A DNA stretch of 5,054 nucleotides from Campylobacteraceae bacterium (GTDB lineage Bacteria; Campylobacterota; Campylobacteria; Campylobacterales; Sulfurovaceae). Below the pieces are notes generated by a model, which was not told the DNA's origin, did no database searches, and worked only from the letters and a program-made list of their open reading frames with translations. Where the stretch lies: the NCBI GenBank assembly GCA_026982175.1, contig JALSHP010000055.1, positions 1 through 5,054 of the forward strand, read 5' to 3'. Both the position numbers and the translations under genes were made by a program. Below are positions 4,650-5,054 of this stretch, in pieces; within the stretch, counting starts at the first letter, position 1; each line of letters opens with the position of its first letter.

Positions 4650-4679
4650 GTTTTGGGTAGGCTACCCCATACCCAAAAC
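4650..4679. other. Inverted repeat with two alternative hairpins
   Basis: GTTTTGGGTA (4650-4659) pairs perfectly with TACCCAAAAC (4670-4679) across a 10-nt loop. A competing hairpin, GGGTAG/CTACCC (4655-4660 with 4662-4667), uses part of the same left arm. No T run follows, so a simple terminator is unlikely. Candidate single-strand initiation or protein-binding site. The left part TTTTGGGTAG also occurs in the oriT stem at 4166-4175. Confidence 0.5.
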
Positions 4680-4709
4680 CACTTTTCTAGCTAAAAACCA
4701 CTTCCCTAG
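4675..4709 (+). repeat. Tandem 16-bp direct repeat
   Basis: AAAACCACTTTTCTAG (4675-4690) is followed by AAAACCACTTCCCTAG (4694-4709): 14 of 16 identical, 19-bp period. It lies between two large hairpins in the gene-free part. Function unknown. Confidence 0.5.
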
Positions 4710-4729
4710 TCATTTAACGTGAGATTAAT

Positions 4730-4777
4730 GGGCGGTAGGGAAAGAACTCTGCCATAGCTTTTCTTTCCCTACTGCCC
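4730..4777. other. Long stem-loop, 15-bp arms
   Basis: GGGCGGTAGGGAAAG (4730-4744) is complementary to CTTTCCCTACTGCCC (4763-4777) at 14 of 15 positions, the odd one being a G-T pair; two more A-T pairs extend it inward. The loop is about 14-18 nt. It is the strongest predicted hairpin in the window and lies in GC-richer sequence. No T tract follows. TTCCCTA at 4702-4708 could also pair with the left arm, giving an alternative fold. Candidate priming or single-strand origin site. Confidence 0.6.
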
Positions 4778-4785
4778 CTTTGAGC

Positions 4786-4824
4786 AAATTTGAAAAAAAG
4801 TGAAAATTTGGAGATTTGAAAAAA
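4786..4824 (+). repeat. Short AT-rich direct repeats
   Basis: ATTTGAAAAAA occurs at 4788-4798 and 4814-4824 (26-bp period) and AAATTTG at 4786-4792 and 4804-4810. They precede the paired hairpins. Nothing more can be said of their role. Confidence 0.4.
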
Positions 4825-4861
4825 TCTGCAAAAAAAGAATATAGCCGTCTGCAAGACATTG

Positions 4862-4909
4862 GTTTGCGAATAGCAAACTTAATAGAAGAGATTTTGCGAG
4901 TAGCAAAAT
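4862..4909. other. Pair of near-identical small hairpins, 30-bp period
   Basis: GTTTGC-GAATA-GCAAAC (4862-4878) and ATTTTGC-GAGTA-GCAAAAT (4891-4909) share the 15-mer TTTGCGARTAGCAAA. They sit just before the circular junction and the terminator-like hairpin, about 100-150 bp upstream of the iterons around the circle. They may be protein-binding or priming sites. All three + strand frames are open over much of this stretch, but no frame has a credible start. Confidence 0.55.
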
Positions 4910-4923
4910 TCTTCCTAGGGGGT

Positions 4924-5054
4924 GCTCAAAAAAGTCGGATTTACAAAAAGTACAAGCTTTAGAAGCTTTAGACCTCCGCAACGCCCCTATTTTAGGGGGG
5001 TTTTGGCTCTAACTATAAAGTTTTGTCCAACAACTATAAAGTTTTGTCCAAAAA
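4924..5054. repeat. Terminal direct redundancy (circular junction), right copy
   Basis: Repeats positions 1-130, with six rather than five A after GCTC (4928-4933). It reprints the AAGCTTTAG tandem (4954-4971 area), the terminator-like hairpin (4984-5004) and both iterons (from 5011), so these should not be counted twice. Confidence 0.85.

Noticed and set aside
4816..4962. 48-residue + strand ORF from TTG (ends IYKKYKL)
   Set aside because: GGAG is only 2 nt from the TTG, too close to work, and the reading frame depends on the uncertain A run at the circular junction. Kept as an observation, not a gene.
4769..4981. 70-codon - strand ORF with a hydrophobic, signal-like stretch (LLLAKSLLLSLLFANQC)
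   Set aside because: It starts at TTG with no ribosome site, runs through the tandem 9-mer, both paired hairpins and the long stem-loop arm, and its Leu-rich look comes from translating the hairpin repeats.

Overview
The window is almost certainly one complete small circular plasmid written out linearly with a short overlap. The first 130 bases reappear at the end (4924-5054) with a single A-run difference, so the unit circle is 4923 or 4924 bp. The DNA is AT-rich, with clear Shine-Dalgarno sites and some TTG starts. Together with the Rep_3 initiator and the ColE1-type mobilization genes this suggests a low-GC Gram-negative host. Campylobacterota is my best guess, from general style rather than from a diagnostic marker.

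Layout. Positions 60-241 hold a terminator-like hairpin, two 20-bp iterons, two AT-rich palindromic repeats and the rep promoter: the likely vegetative origin. A Rep_3-family initiator follows on the + strand (242-1144). Positions 1145-1668 contain no intact gene. They hold a repeat array downstream of rep (1172-1349) and a GC-richer relic encoding a helix-turn-helix-like fragment (1468-1602, - strand). The - strand from 4058 to 1669 is a mobilization operon: mobC (ribbon-helix-helix accessory protein), overlapping by ATGA with a 704-aa relaxase whose C-terminal half is a Toprim primase-like module. An MbeD/MobD-like gene lies entirely inside the relaxase gene in another frame. A strong internal ribosome site just after the nested gene could make the primase half as a separate 308-aa protein. 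Upstream of mobC is an oriT-like region (4081-4190) with three hairpins and a ColE1-like nic candidate at 4180/4181. Divergent from it is a small Lys/Glu-rich protein gene with a TTG start (4292-4549). Positions 4550-4923 hold no convincing gene but many hairpins and short direct repeats.

How it fits together. Rep binds the iterons to start replication and probably represses itself through an inverted iteron over its own leader. MobC and the relaxase form a relaxosome at oriT, nick the + strand, and lead the plasmid out with rep first and the mob genes last. The nested MobD-like protein and the primase module would assist transfer, the primase by priming the complementary strand in the recipient or during replication. 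There is no transfer machinery, partition gene, toxin-antitoxin pair or cargo gene: this is a cryptic mobilizable plasmid that needs a helper. The most notable feature is the compact stacking of relaxase, nested accessory gene and internally started primase, which resembles IncQ plasmids such as RSF1010 but is built from a ColE1-type relaxase and a DnaG-like (Toprim) primase.
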